Assembly: GCF_029227915.1 (NCBI RefSeq)
Contig: NC_079884.1
Span: forward strand, 25,732,001-25,792,000
Length of the DNA stretch: 60,000 nt
Direction: 5' to 3'
DNA from: Hydractinia symbiolongicarpus
Taxonomy: Eukaryota; Cnidaria; Hydrozoa; Anthoathecata; Hydractiniidae
Part shown: positions 10,743-24,300 of the stretch, piece after piece
Numbering within the stretch: the stretch's first letter is position 1
Layout of the letters: each line of letters starts with the position of its first letter
Notes under the pieces: generated by a model
Told to the model about the DNA's origin: nothing
Database searches by the model: none
The model's input: the letters and a program-made list of their open reading frames with translations, nothing else
Position numbers and translations under genes: made by a program

Positions 10743-13659
10743 ATTTTGTTATTGTCGGTAGACGAAACCTTTGATTACGACATCACCTTTTTTCACTATA
10801 TAATTTTACCAGCTCTTTAGGTATGTAAGTGAAACTAAACATCTTGCCAATGTAAAAATCAAATATTTTATCAACCACGCATAATTTTCATAATTGCCCA
10901 ATCACAATTCGTTATTAAACATTCTAACGACCTTTCACGCGGGAAAGTTTATAGCTTTGCATGTTTGTTCATAGAGCATGGTGATATTTAAGGCTTGTTT
11001 CCTACTCACTGCATTTTCGCTATAGCTTAAAAGGCTCACGGTTTTTTTGTTATCTCGAATTTTTTCCCAGTGTATACTTACTAACTCTTGAGCTTTTTGT
11101 GTTACGGCTGAAAATGAATTTACAAAAAACAAACCTTGCACACATTTTTTCCTAGGAGATTAATATTTTTTATAAATTATAAAAGTATGACAATAAAACT
11201 TACAGTAATATATTTTGATTGTTTTTTAAAATGTATATTTTTGTGAATATTGTTTTAATTTTTTTTTTGCATATCAATACAACTAATTATCGCGTTATCT
11301 AGAAGGTAATATCAACGCTTAGACTCTGAAGTACGCGAATTAAGCCAAAATTTAGTCATTTTTTTTAGGTAGATAATTTTTTTTAAAGAAAACGTATTTT
11401 TATTGTATGTGATGAATTTTTTTAAAATGTATTTTAAAAGGATTTTTACTGAAGTGAATTTAATTTATTTTTTAAGAGGAAAATTGAGCCACTAGAGAAG
11501 TATTTACTCTATTTCACAGTTGGAAAATCTGCTGTGTGTCTGGGGGCGAAAATTATCTCAAAAATTACATAAAATAAATCAGAAATTTATTATCGATGTG
11601 CAAATAATATGGGTGTTTGTTAACGATTGTAATAGAAAATAGTGTTCGTTTTCTTAGATATTTATTTTTCATAGCATTCCTTATTTTTTCTTCATTAGCG
11701 TTTAATACATCACAACTGGGGACTGCAACGCCTGTTAAGGGCCATAGGTGGGCTGCTTTTTATATTTGTGGCGAAGTCAAATCCGCTGCTTGTAGAAGTA
11801 TGACTAATACATTTACCAATTTAAAAGCAACCTTGTCTCCAGCACCTATCTTCTCTTTTGTATCGGAACAGCCAAATTTCGGGCTGACCTTCTCCGAGGC
11901 CATGTTCGTACCGCCGTCGCAATGTCAGAAAAGATACAAGATGCTCTGGGGACAAGGTTGAAAGAAAGCCATTATTTTTGGTGATTATTTTTGTTGCTGA
12001 ATAGAAATTTTGTACTTTATATGAATGAAAATTAACAGATTGCGGAGTGACGTCACGTTTTCATTTTTGCGCAAGTCCATGCTTGCGCATTTGTACAAAT
12101 AATTTATTTTATAAACAGCTGGCCGCAAAGAGACAAAAATCTTCCTTAAGCAATTATATCTTATTTGTCATGATAGAACTGATGTCATGTTTAAAAAAAT
12201 TCTTTTTTATTGTTTACATGCATCGTATGGACCTATACAGATACGGAAACCAGTGCTCAGGAGAAAATTTCAGTGGAAATTTAACACAGTATTAGCGGGT
12301 ACGGAATTTTAGAAGCGGACGGGGAGAACTATTTTGTCTCTTCGATTTTCAACTTTTTACTAACATTTTAGAAAATGCCGAACAAAAGTTACCCAGGACA
12401 AAAATTTGAGTGATTTTGAATGCCGAACTTTACAACTTTTGAAAACAGAACAGTAGATGTTAAATAAATGCATTGACTGCTACGTTAATAAAATGTAGAC
12501 TAGAAAAGTTTCTTGTTGGTCCCCTATTTTTCACCAACTGGCTACTAAGGTCATATATGGGTCCTAAGAGTAACACACAGACCAGATTTGAAGGAAATAT
12601 CGAATCAGCGAAATGACGTCATTTCTGATCCCAATAACTTCATTGTTTCTTTACTTCGAACATAAATAATATGTCTACCAAGCGTATTAAGGTCGTATCG
12701 TCAGTAATGCTTTAGAAATTCAATTATACTGCAAAATTGGGAACATGAAAAAAAAACTGTGTTAATACGTGTAAAAAGATTCCTGAACAAAAATACTGAC
12801 AGAACAAATGTAAATATATTCTCTTTTTCCTTGATACAATTTTCCTACGTTTTTGACTAGCCATATATTAAACTTAAAATTTAGTTTATAGATTAAATAG
12901 CTGCCATATTGCCTTGTGAATTTCAATTCAAAATTGGCTTATCCGCGAAATCAATTCGCTGTGAAACTTTATTCTCCGGAACATTTCCAGGTAGGAGTTA
13001 CTAAAACAAAACAAGTCTGTACGCAAAATATATAAAATCCATGTATTTTAGAAAACAAAGCCTACAATATTTCTATCGAGCGAAACAAATGATCATTTGA
13101 TCCAACCCTAAACAGAAAATAGTGAAAAACAGTGTAAAATATTACACAGTGAAGAACAGAAGAATTGTGAACGAAACTTTAAAATTTAATTCGAGAAGAA
13201 ATTTTTGAATTTGATACATTCAGAAATAGCCACTATTGTTAATTATTTTTACAAATCTTCTTGTTTGATAAAAAATTAAAATTGGTGATTAAAATAAGGC
13301 ATTTTTTTCAAAGGTGACTGGGTTTCTGATGAGATAGACGGTTCAAAGATGACTACGTTTCTGAGAGATAACAGAATATTCAAAAATAACTGCGATTTTT
13401 GGAGACAGCAGACGGTTTTTAACATTTTTTATTTTCCCACTAAAAATATTTTTATACGTTTATGAAAGGAAAGGTAAATTGTTTCAAAAATTTAGTTTCA
13501 AATCAACAGCCGTGCGCTTGCTATGATTTTTGTACTCTATTTAAAGTGTACGAAAGAGACATACCTAAAACCACGATAGAATCTTTTCACTATAAAAAAA
13601 ACACATCCTAAGAACGGAACTAGCGATTTAGCAGTCAATCTGAGCACACAAATAAAAAC
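10743..13659. other. Intergenic AT-rich DNA after laminin
   Basis: No host exon was recognised. A locally GC-richer stretch at about 11700-11960 has an open frame on the plus strand (114 codons from 11617) and an interrupted one on the minus strand. Neither matches a family I know, and it could be a decayed repeat. I found no LG-domain coding sequence here, which matters for classifying the laminin upstream. Confidence 0.5.
11192..11197 (+). terminator. Candidate poly(A) signal of the laminin gene
   Basis: AATAAA about 450 nt after the laminin stop codon in an AT-rich stretch. It is the first clean match I noticed downstream, but such hexamers occur by chance here. Confidence 0.3.
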
Positions 13660-14698
13660 CAGTAGTTACCTCTCGGTAACTTGAACAACGGATAACTTAA
13701 ACTTTCATTATCTCGAACAATTTTCTTTGGTCTTACTTTCTCATAAAAAAAATCCGGTTAACTCGAATATACGTAAACTCAAACATTCGTTAACTTGACA
13801 CATTTTTCGTCCTCCACCAAAAATCGCTGTAAGTCGAAGTATGACCTCATTTTAGATTAAATTCGACTTACCCTTTCTTAGCTGTCCAAATAGCTGAATT
13901 ATTTACTCAGTGTTTTATTTATACCTTTTTTTTACTATTTCCTAAAAATATAGGCCTTAATACATAATAAAATCTCGTTGTTTTTCATCAGCTTCTGGTT
14001 TTAAATGAACCTTGGGTTAACCCTGTTAAAACGGTGTGCGGATTTTTTTTGTTCATTCTTATTTTTTTAACAATAGCCTTTTGTTTTTTCTCAAAAGATT
14101 CTTTGTTAGCATCCCCTGCTGCATCGAACGCTGTTAAAAGAAAAATATTCCGAATAAAAAGATTTTCGCACACCGTATCATGGCTGCATGGTTCACCAAG
14201 CATGTCTGAAAATTTTAAAGTAAAACGAAAATGCTATCAAAAGTTAAAGCTCGTGCAGTGTAGCATAATGAAGATCGTATTAAATTTCTACATAATGCGC
14301 CATCTTTGTTGTTATTAACGTTTCTCTTTAATAATTACGTCATTTCTTTCTGTACAGTTTCGCAAGCACGTAGACTTTAACTATATACGGCAGAATTAAT
14401 TAATTATTCATGAATTTCATTTTAAAGAGAAATTGTTGAGGCTAAATATTTTTGGTGAAAGATAATAGTATTTTAGCCATAAAATCGTGACAAGTGTGTT
14501 ATAACATAAAAAATGAATATATAGTCTGAAAACAATCTTTCGTAACTAATTATGTGAATAAAAAAATTCCGATTTTTAAAAAGGTTACTGCCACCTTAAC
14601 GGGAGTTCGAGTTAAAAAAAGCCGTTTAACTCAAACATTCGTTAAGTCGAACTATTTTCCTCGGTCCCTTGAAAGTTCGAGTTACCGGGAGTTACCTG
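13660..14698. mobile_element. Tigger/pogo-like inverted-repeat element (non-autonomous)
   Basis: The left end CAGTAGTTACCTCTCGGTAA continues as CTTGAAC. The right end, reverse complemented, reads CAGGTAACTCCCGGTAACTC then GAAC. Further inward, TTAACTCGAA/TTCGTTAA motifs recur on both sides (13740-13870 and 14590-14680). Termini of the form CAG..ACC..CGGTAACTCGAAC are typical of Tigger/pogo families. The interior has no transposase frame. TA follows the right end, but no clean TA precedes the left, so the exact left boundary is uncertain by a few bases. Confidence 0.6.
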
Positions 14699-15608
14699 TA
14701 TTATTATATATAATCCTGCTTTCATTCAAATATTTAAACTATTTTCAAAAAACAAAAAGCAAAAAAACAAAACATAAGGAAACCTTTTATCCGAAAGTAA
14801 AACATGATCGGATATCAACTTTCTCATCTCGTTGCTCAATTGAACTTTTTTATCTGCCATATATTTCAACGTGCTCTAAATTCAGAAAACAGTGACATCA
14901 ACTCCTTCTCAGGCTCTGGTGGAAGGTCTGGTAACTAGGAGGGTTACTTACTAGTGCTTCTTGCTTGTCCTCTTGCAACAGATTTAAATCCAAAACATTT
15001 TTTAAAGCACCATAACTATGGAATGAACAAAAAAAAGTTATTATATATATTATTATTGAATTATTGCTTATCTCATACATCGTACTTAGAGATAATATGC
15101 AAATTATATAAGGGTAAAGCAAAAAATAACTAGCTATTTTTCGGGGACTATTAACAACTTTTTTTACTACACAATGCGCCTTATCTACGACAATCGCAAT
15201 TTCCTTTGAGAAAAAGTAAAATGGCAGACAAAGGCGAGCAAAGAAAAGGGCAGACTGGCTAGTGGTCATTATAACCTTTTACTTACTCACAAGTAAATTA
15301 TATTGTAACAACAGGTAAAGAACTTAAAAAGGTGCTAAAAAGTTAAACCAGGTTGTTTACTGATTTAATTATCCTGAAGACGACGATAGCTATGTACATG
15401 GGCTCCAATTCGTCCAATCCGCGCGTCTCTCACATCTGTCCAAACACTTAAGAAGAGTATTGAGAAGTGATAGCATTTTGCAAATTTGAGTCGAGTGTTG
15501 TGCGAAGTATGACACGTGTGTTTACTAAGAAGAGATTCGTGAATACCCACTACATGAAACCATTGTAATTTCTTACACAGAAACGTAAGGACTCACGTCG
15601 AAGCCAAT
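14699..15608. other. Intergenic region upstream of astacin
   Basis: On the minus strand, 14898-15269 stays open for 123 codons and includes EIAIVVDKAHCVV, reminiscent of the DEAH box of RecQ-like helicases with Glu replaced by Lys. No other helicase motif can be placed, so a transposon-borne helicase remnant is only a guess. The interval also contains the astacin promoter and 5'UTR, with no motif I would defend. Confidence 0.35.
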
Positions 15609-17721
15609 ATGAGATGTTACATATCTTTAACTGTCCTTCTTGTTTGTGTGTATTGCAAGCCGTTTGATAAATTTGAATCCATCTTTCCGAAAATTAAAGG
15701 TTAGTAAAGTGATTGCTTTGATTAAAATATGATCGTGGTCACACATTTTTTATATAAACCTGTTCTTTGCAAGGAACGCATGATGGGTACCTATTCCAGG
15801 GAGATATGATCATGTCGAGAGCGGAAATCGAGATAGCAATGAAAGGCGGTGATGTAGATTCTATCAGTGAAAATGCGTATGGCTTGATGAATTCAAAGTA
15901 TCGAAAGTGGCCGAACGCTGTTGTGCCTTATAACATCACGGAGATAAGTGAGTGACTTGCTTTGTTTGCTGTACAACACAGTACAGGCATCCGATAAGTT
16001 ACGAGTTGTAGGAGAGGCAAACAAAATGTCTTTGATGTACCTACTGGAACAAGTAAAAACAAGATTGAAAAATTCTCTCTTATGACCATAAAATTATTTG
16101 TACTTTGTAAAGACACACATAAAACGGTTTTATCCTTTTTACCCTTTTTCCAAAAAATTTTAGTATAACATGATCACACGTATTTCGTTTTAGAAAATAA
16201 AGCGCTAAATAAACTTGGATTAAAGGGTCCAACAGAAAAAGCTGTACTGAAAGCCATGGCAGCATGGGAAAGCAAAACCTGTGTCCGATTTGTTAAACGA
16301 ACCAATGAGAAAGATTATCTGAATTTCGTGGATGATGGATATGGAAAGTCAGTTGTTTTCTACAACCTTTTTAACAAATCAATACCAGTCAATTTCACGC
16401 TTATTAATTTTTTCAAATTTTGAACTGTGCAAGCTTATACACTTGCCAGTCCTATTAACGCCATTACACAAAAACTAACACCTATAACTGCTGGCATAAT
16501 AAGGCATTAGCTTTAAGCTCTGAAAAGTTTTAGCATGGACATCAGAATTAAGATCTTTTCACCATTACCTTTGTGTCTTGAGAAAACAACGTATTTAAAC
16601 AAGATGAAAAGGCCAGCGATTGCATAGGGGAAAGGACAAACTTATATATGGATACAGTACATAAAATGGTAAGTGTGACCAAGACAACGTTGTTGTATTT
16701 AAATGGAATATATTAACATAGAAGATAAGCATTAGCACAGGTAAAAAAGTAAAAAATAGCATTCAAAGCATTTTTGTTAGAAAGTTTTACCTCAATAACC
16801 TAAAACGTTATTTGGAACAATACTACCAAGTTTACCAGCTGGACAGCAAGTGAAGCAAAATAAGAAAAAGAGGAAAAAATAATGTGTAAGGGTCAGAAAG
16901 TTCTACATTTCTCTTGTTTATTCATTACCCCCCCTTGAAAGATAAAATTGTCTTTCGTTACTAGGTGTTTCTCCTACGCTGGTCGCAGTGGAGGAAAGCA
17001 AAAACTATCCTTAGGTTTTGAATGCTTCTACAAAGGAATAGCTATTCATGAAATTGGTCACGCGCTTGGATTACATCATGAACAATCGAGACCAGATAGA
17101 GATCAATATGTCGAAATCTTATGGGACAACATAAAAACAAGTAAGAATTTCTGTTCCTAACGGTTGTTACCACTTGATTGAATTTTTTGTTAAAGCGCCA
17201 AAGGTTTACGAGTTTTTTTGTCACAGCATTGGCGATTTTGTCAGCTTTTGTATTTACACTTTTCATTTCAAATTAGTTTTATAATTTTGCGCTTTATTTT
17301 CCGAAAAATGGCAAGAGGAAAAGAAAAAGAAAAGAAAAAACAACAAATATAATAGTGACGTTTTCGATGTCTCCATATCTTTACCATTTGATCAAATTTG
17401 AGCAAAATAATTCTAATTTCTGTTAACAATCCCAACGATTATTTTTTATATTGAATATTAATAAAATGCAACGAGTTTATTGTATTCATTTTAGAATACA
17501 AACCGCAGTTCAAAAAGTATTCTCACAAACAGATCGACAGTCTTGGCAGCCCATACGATTATGACTCCATAATGCACTACCGTTCTGTTGCGTTTGGAAA
17601 GCTGCCGTTTCAGAAGACGATCAAAGCGAAAGTGGATGGAGCAAAGTTTGGTCAACGCGACCACATCAGTGTACAAGATGCGTGGCAAATAAATAAATTC
17701 TATGGGTGTAAAGTGAAATAA
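15609..17721 (+). CDS. Astacin-family zinc metalloprotease, catalytic domain only
   Basis: Secreted zinc endopeptidase of family M12A. Exons 15609-15699, 15774-15947, 16194-16347, 16965-17140 and 17495-17721 give 273 codons plus stop with matching phases. The ATG at 15609 opens a signal peptide (MRCYISLTVLLVCVYC). The short prodomain contains LFQGDMIMS, where astacins normally carry FxGD with the inhibitory Asp. The mature enzyme likely starts near KWPNAVVPYNI. The zinc site HEIGHALGLHHEQSRPDRD (exon 4) and Met-turn SIMHY with its Tyr (exon 5) are intact, so activity is expected. There is no CUB, EGF, MAM or ShK domain; it ends shortly after FYGC, the minimal astacin form. Cnidarian astacins act in matrix remodelling and digestion; which applies here cannot be told. 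Introns 16348-16964 and 17141-17494 hold nothing recognisable. Confidence 0.95.
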
Positions 17722-18345
17722 CTTTTTATTTAGGAATAATATCAGTATGGTCTGATACAATTACTCTTCTTTTCGATGTAGGTGCACGTAAATCAAATTT
17801 CAATTGAACTACCGGAGAAAGACATAGAACGAGAACTCTTTTGTATCCTTCAACAATTAAACTTTCCCGATATTTATAACCTCGCATTAACTTGAAGAAA
17901 GCAAAAAAGTTACATCGAAATAAAAATAAAAGATTTGTTACAAAAAAAGTTTTTTATTGCTTACTCCAGTATGTTTTCCTTCATTTTCTTATACCAGTAT
18001 ACAGTTAGTTAGTATATAAAATGACTCGAAAAAGCTCCTTTTTTTCCTTTTCGTATGCTTCCTTACCGAAAACGTACGGTCCATATCTCTACTCGTGTAC
18101 ATCCATAATGGCTCACAATTGGAAAACGGTCTACTTTGCTAGTTGAAACACTTTTTTTCAATACTAAGATGCCGTATTGCAAATGTGGCATGCAAAACCT
18201 AAAACTTCCTTACGTTCCACTAAATTTAATATTTCTTTTTAACTTTTTGAGATGTAATGCTTTCTTATGATACAAAAAACGTGTACTTACACAGGATAAG
18301 TAGATAATACAAAAAAGGTTCAGCTGCAACATTATTTCATCTTAC
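17722..18345. other. 3' region between astacin and mS39
   Basis: Contains both 3'UTRs and a phase-compatible minus-strand open block, 18063-18198, that could be the final mS39 exon. Its product does not resemble the PTCD3 C-terminus I know, so it is not included in the gene. Confidence 0.4.
17919..17958. terminator. Opposing poly(A) signals of the convergent astacin and mS39 genes
   Basis: On the plus strand, two AATAAA hexamers at 17919-17930 follow the astacin stop by about 200 nt. On the minus strand, AATAAA (TTTATT at 17953-17958) lies downstream of mS39. The signals are 22 bp apart, so the two transcripts probably overlap at their 3' ends. Confidence 0.5.
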
Positions 18346-21300
18346 CTGATGTCAATTTCACTTTCTTTATACTCCTCCATTAATTCTCTAAAAACAATAA
18401 CATTGTTCCAACTTTCGTATTTAGAAAGGTTCTCCTGGGCGTTTTAACAAATAGAAAATTCTTCGTCATTCAAGGTGATGGTATTGAATAAAAAGAAAGC
18501 AAATCCTACCTGGCGTCATCATAGTTTTTGTTGAGACAAAGTACTTTGATTGTTGTTGATAAAATGTTTGATGTCATCCTATGGAATTATTTACACACCA
18601 ATAACAGACAGATAGACATAAGACATTTTACTTTTAATACTTTTAAGGAAAATTCAGGATAAATTTATCGATCTGTATGTGAAATGTCTTAAGTGAAATA
18701 AGGAAAATCTTAAAATTCCAACTTCGTAAATTGATCATCAAGTTTGACGACGATGCTAACCATGTGACAACCGTTATGTTGTTTCACGATTTTTTCGATC
18801 AACGTCGATCGATTTGAGCATTTCGTTTCTGTGGAAACTTAAAGGCATAATTTCCATTTTAATCAATCAATTTCCCAACAAAATGAAAATTTCATTGATT
18901 TGAATGGAATTTTCATAAGAGAATTATAAAAAGGCTGCCAAATATTCCAAAAAATCACATTCATAAGAGAATTATAAAACGGCTGCCCAAAATTCTAAAA
19001 AAAATCACATCAACTAATCCCGCAGTCTTAATAATTAATTGTGATTTTTGGAAAGGCTCTAGTTGTCAATAAAGTTATTTTGCCCTACAAGGAAAAATCG
19101 ACATTGGCAAACGCAATTCGTGTTTTCGCTGTCTCTATAAACATTGACCAACAATGACCAAATTTTGGTTCAGTGACTAATATCTTTAACTTTAATTTTA
19201 GCATGTTTTTACATGTTAATTTGGGACATATTAGTGAAGTTGTGACATGTGAATGAGATGCGTGTGACATCGTTTAAAACTTACGGTACACGAAAAACTT
19301 CCATCCATTTTCTTGAGTCTTTCACAACACGTAGGGCCTCTTCAGCTTTCTATTAAGAAAATGTAACCGTTAAAACAAACAAACAAACAACTCAACAAAT
19401 AAACAAACAAACAATTAAACAAACAAAATTTCACAACCATTATCAGTTTCTTAAGCAAAATTACACCAACCTCTTCTGGTACGTAAGTGTCCAACGCTGC
19501 ATATAAGGCATTTGTTACTCTTTCCGTAAGTGGTACTCGCATTGAAACCATGTCTAAATAACCAAAATAGAAAAAAAACGTTACTTGCCAGTTGTTTTTC
19601 TTTTTACCAGCAGTGACATAGATTAGTAAAACAAGTGTAATAACAAAATCTCGATGAAGGTACATATTTGATAATTTAAAAGTAAACACACAACAATACC
19701 TGTGTATAACTTTGGAACATATTTTGCGTTCTTATGGTTACGTAGCGCTAAAAGTAATTGCTGGAAAACCCAATCTCTTGGGATAAAATACTAAAAAAAA
19801 GGATAACAAAGCTAGTTTATGCTTTCTACCAGAAAAATAAAATATTCTGCTAAAATGATTTCTTTCTTTGCTTTTTCGACTTACTATCACCATATATAAA
19901 AACACCGAAATAAAAATAAAAAAGTCGTGGATACCTTCGGAATTATTTTCTCGTATTCTTCAATTATAGTGTCAAGATCGGGAGCAGTTCGTGCTATCGC
20001 ACAAATGTAATTGCCACTAAAACAAAAAAATGTTAAACCTTCTCAATATGAACTGAAAAATGAAAGAAAATACAGAGTAACATGTCACTTACAAGAAGCT
20101 ACTGTTTTTAGACCCTAACAAATATTGTAATCCATTATTTACAACAATGTCTAGCAAATCTCTCGCTATGCTTCCACTCCTCTTGTACCTCGCCTGTAAC
20201 AGGGAAACATAACTTGGTTAGTAAACTGGTCAGAACCTTGGTAAATTATGATTACAAGGGCAGAAAAACTCTTCCTACCAAATCCATAGCAATGTTGAAG
20301 AATAATACTAGAATAAAGAAATAATTGCATTTTTACTTCTGTCTTATATTAGTATAAATGCATTAATTGGGCGCCTAGTTTGGGTAAGCGCCTGTATAAT
20401 TTATTGACATATGGAAACTTTTACAATAATTTTTTATTTTCATTTTTAAATCAAAATTGCATTGTAGAATGTGGAAGGGAAAAAAGTTAGACACTAATGA
20501 CCTTCGTTTTGCGTTCTTTAATTTTATCCTTGATTTATTATTAATGATTCTCAGTATTTCAATTCTTAAAATTTCCAACAAGCTCCCAGTGACCAAGTAA
20601 TCATCAGCTCGATATAAACGCCCAATGTACTAGTTCAAAAATTAAATAAGCGCCGAAGACGGTTAATCAGTTTTTTTCAGTATTAGAAAAATTATCTTTG
20701 CGAAATTTAAACCCTGGAGGAAATAAAAATAATATATAATAAATACTCTAACTAATCTCTTATACTTTGACGAATAGAAAGATGTATGTTTGTGACGCAG
20801 CCTTTTGCGTGAGCCTGGGTGAAACGTCCTCTTGATGGTAGTAGTAATTTAGGATCAGGTGACTTACTATCTGCAGGATGTTGCATGGCAAATTCAGCAC
20901 ATCCCTTTTTGACATCCCTTACAGTTTCCACAAGAACTTTAATATCTTGACGAGCTAAAACAAAATATGATTTTATAGTGGTGAGGAAGAAAAATTAAAG
21001 GTTTATCTCGTGTTTCTATTTTGGTAGTGGCATCTTTTAACCAAGAATCACTTTCATTTTGCAGTTTACGATGTTTCAACCACACCCTAACAAGGATACA
21101 ACATTGATTAAATCTGTGAAAAATTATAAAATATCTGCTCAAAATTTTACCTACAGTGATCGAAAAAAATGAAACTCTGCCTTTAACTTAAATTAGATGA
21201 TTAATCATAACTACACCTTATAAATCAAACAGGTGAAAATAAAGGTTCTTTTAAAAATAAAAAAGTTTGCAGCAATTTCTTACCATCAATTTTGGAGTTT

Positions 21301-24300
21301 TTTAAAAAGAGTTTAGGCACATGTCCCTTTTAAAACAACTATTCACCATAATGTGTAAAAACACACTTGTTGCAGAAGAGGATGAGACACTAGAGCTTGA
21401 GGGACATATAAATGACTGCATAAATAAAAGTCACTGTATTATAAAAATAGCGTAAATTTTAAATCATACGTCTTTTTCTTTCAGCAGCTAGTACATAATA
21501 ATAACTTCCAAGTGAGGGAGCTGAAAAATAAACAAAACAAAAACTAATTATCAATTTCTTTAAATTATACCAGTCCGATGATTCCAGATGATAACTACAG
21601 CCAGGTAGAAAAACAAGGTTTTTCGAACATGCCTATTTTCAATTTTTTCATTTCTCGCAGTAGACGCTGACAAAGCTCATGAGCATTTTCATTCATTTGG
21701 AATGCCACATCAAGTAATGCGTTGTATGTCACTAAAAAAAGAATAAATATAAAATAAAATATAAAAACATAATAAAAACTATGCGAGTTTTTTTTGATAG
21801 AGCAAGGATAAAGCAAGTTCAAAATAATTTTTAACGAACTAGTCACTATGCTGCAGAATAAAAATCCAGGAATTCTCCCACTGTTACTCCCTTCTACCCC
21901 TTTGGTCCACAGATGGGTAGACGAACGGACACACAGCAAGAATAATAAAGATTATATAAATTATAACTAAAAGGATGGGAACCTACCTACATTGGGTGTA
22001 ACTTTGCTTCTCATCATGCTAGCAACAATTTCCTGTACGTAATGAAATAAGTCAACTTTTGATGCATACTGATCAAACAGACTGAGGACAAAAATTTTAA
22101 GGCATGCCTGCCGAAAACATAGAACTTCCAGAGATGTGTAACAGGGTTCCCACACTTTTTTCAAAACAAAATTTGAGAAGATTTTTGTGATATTTGAGGA
22201 GCTTTTGTTAACATAATTGAGGAGATTTGAGAAGGAAAATTTGCACTTGTTAAAATGAAGGAACACACAGACTGGCATCTCAATATTTTCCTACAAAAGA
22301 TAACTAAGAAACTTTGCTTTAAATACAAACACAACAAAAAAGTAATGTTTGCAGGCCATAGCAACCACAAATTGAGATATCTAAATTGTTTTGAGGAAAT
22401 TTGAGAAGAAAAACTAAATTAATAAAAAAATTGAGGACATTTAAGAATTAGGGAGACCTTTTGAATTTGAGGAGTAATAAGGAAGCGTGAAAGTGATAGC
22501 CAGTAGTTACATTAATAAGGAAATCTTACCTCAACCAAATCCCATCGATTTTTATCTCCTTCTCTAACGCTACACACTTGTGAAAGTAGGCTGTTATAGA
22601 AAAATAAGCTACCTAAATAAAAACCAAGATAATTTCTAAGATAATTTCTAAGATAATTTCTAAAACAAAGTCTAACAATCTCACCTAAAAAACAAAGAGG
22701 TATAATTTTCTTTTCTTTTGTTAGACAGAGAAAAAATATAAAGATGTGTCTAAATGATTAAATCAGCAAGGGTTTGTTTTGTGTGGATACTTGGTTGTAA
22801 AAGCATAAAACTATCAGGAACCTTTGAGATGTTCTGTATTAAATGTATTTAAATATCTAAAAACGCTTAAGATTTTTATCATATATAAACATATTTTAAC
22901 TCAAAAGAGAAAAAAAATATTTTAATTTGTTATTTTGTCTTCATCTAGAAAGGTTCTTAAGTTAAACTTTAAAATTATAAATAAAAATACAGAAATAAAA
23001 GATTACCCTTCATGTTGTTGTTATCAAACTCTTGAAGTAAATGAAATGCTCTGAGTTGCTCATCATGCTAGAAAAAGAAAATATGATGACCTTGAATGGA
23101 AGACGCTTAAGTTTTATAGGACCGTTTAAATGTAAGATAAGAAAACTGAATGCGTAAACAGGAAAGATGTACGCTTTTTTCTTTTTTTTTTTAAGGTTTT
23201 TTAAAAGTTAGAAATTTTCAATTTTTGCTAATTTTTTTCTATTAAAATTAAAAGAATGATAAATGAGCTATTATTTAAACTAAAGATTTGAGCATATTTT
23301 TTTGTTTCTAATTACAACCAGTCCAATGTTTTCCCATCTATGCAAAGAAAATTTTTAAATTCTGTTGAATCTTCTCTTCGAAAACCATTTAATAGTGCTT
23401 CGAGGGCACCATTTTTTTTGTCGCTTTAAAAGCCTTGACTTAACCTATGCAGCTCTGTTTTTCCGTTTTCTGATCCGCTTTTTCCCCTACGATTATCCCT
23501 GCTGCTACAATAGCAATAACCGCAGTGAAAGATATACGTGTTCTTTCTTTGATATTCATTGTGAAAAGAGATTTTTCAAACTTTTTACCTAAAAAGTAAC
23601 TTTTTAGCTAAAGTTTTTTCTTACAACTTACCGTGTCTTTTAGCCTTTAGAGTGGACTAATTTTTGTGACTGGCCGATATCGGATTTTTGTGGCCTATAT
23701 TAAAATCGCAAATGAAACATTTTTCTAAATTTGGCATGGATTTTATTTAGCTAGTAAGGAAAAAGGCTTTATTTGATAATTGAATAATCTAGCATGCTGT
23801 GTCTATCATGTTCATCATCGATTATTTTATTGACAGCATTATCCTGAAAATACAAGTGATTAAAGTTGTATTTAATTTTAAAGAATTGACGAATACAATT
23901 TGGCGCTAATTTAATATGGCGAATGGCGTATTATGTTAGTGTTGATTTAATTTGTCGTATTTGTGCAAAGTATGTTAATTTTAAAAAGACAAAAGGCAAA
24001 CACCACTGATATAGTGTTTTCACAGAAATAAACATACCTTGATTAAGCCGAGAATAAAAACTTCATATGTTCTACTATTTGACTGGTCTTTTAATTCTGC
24101 AAAGAGTTTTTCAGCATAACCATCAATTCTATGTGAGGAGAACACAATATTTTAAAATGATGTAAGACTTCATAAAGTGCTGATATACTTCCTACGTCTT
24201 GCTACTTAAGGAAGAAAAAGAGTTCATTTGCCGTTATTTTATAGCTCCAAATGGAAATGCAGGATGCGATGGATATTTTGCCAAAAATACAAGTTTCCTA

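Noticed and set aside
11617-11961. 114-codon plus-strand open frame
   Set aside because: No family likeness, no splice support, and it sits in a compositionally odd patch that could be repeat-derived.
10743-13659. Laminin LG domains after the coil
   Set aside because: Looked for because IV-B plus IV-A suggests an alpha chain. No LG-like coding or plausible spliced exon was seen, and the coil ends with a stop.
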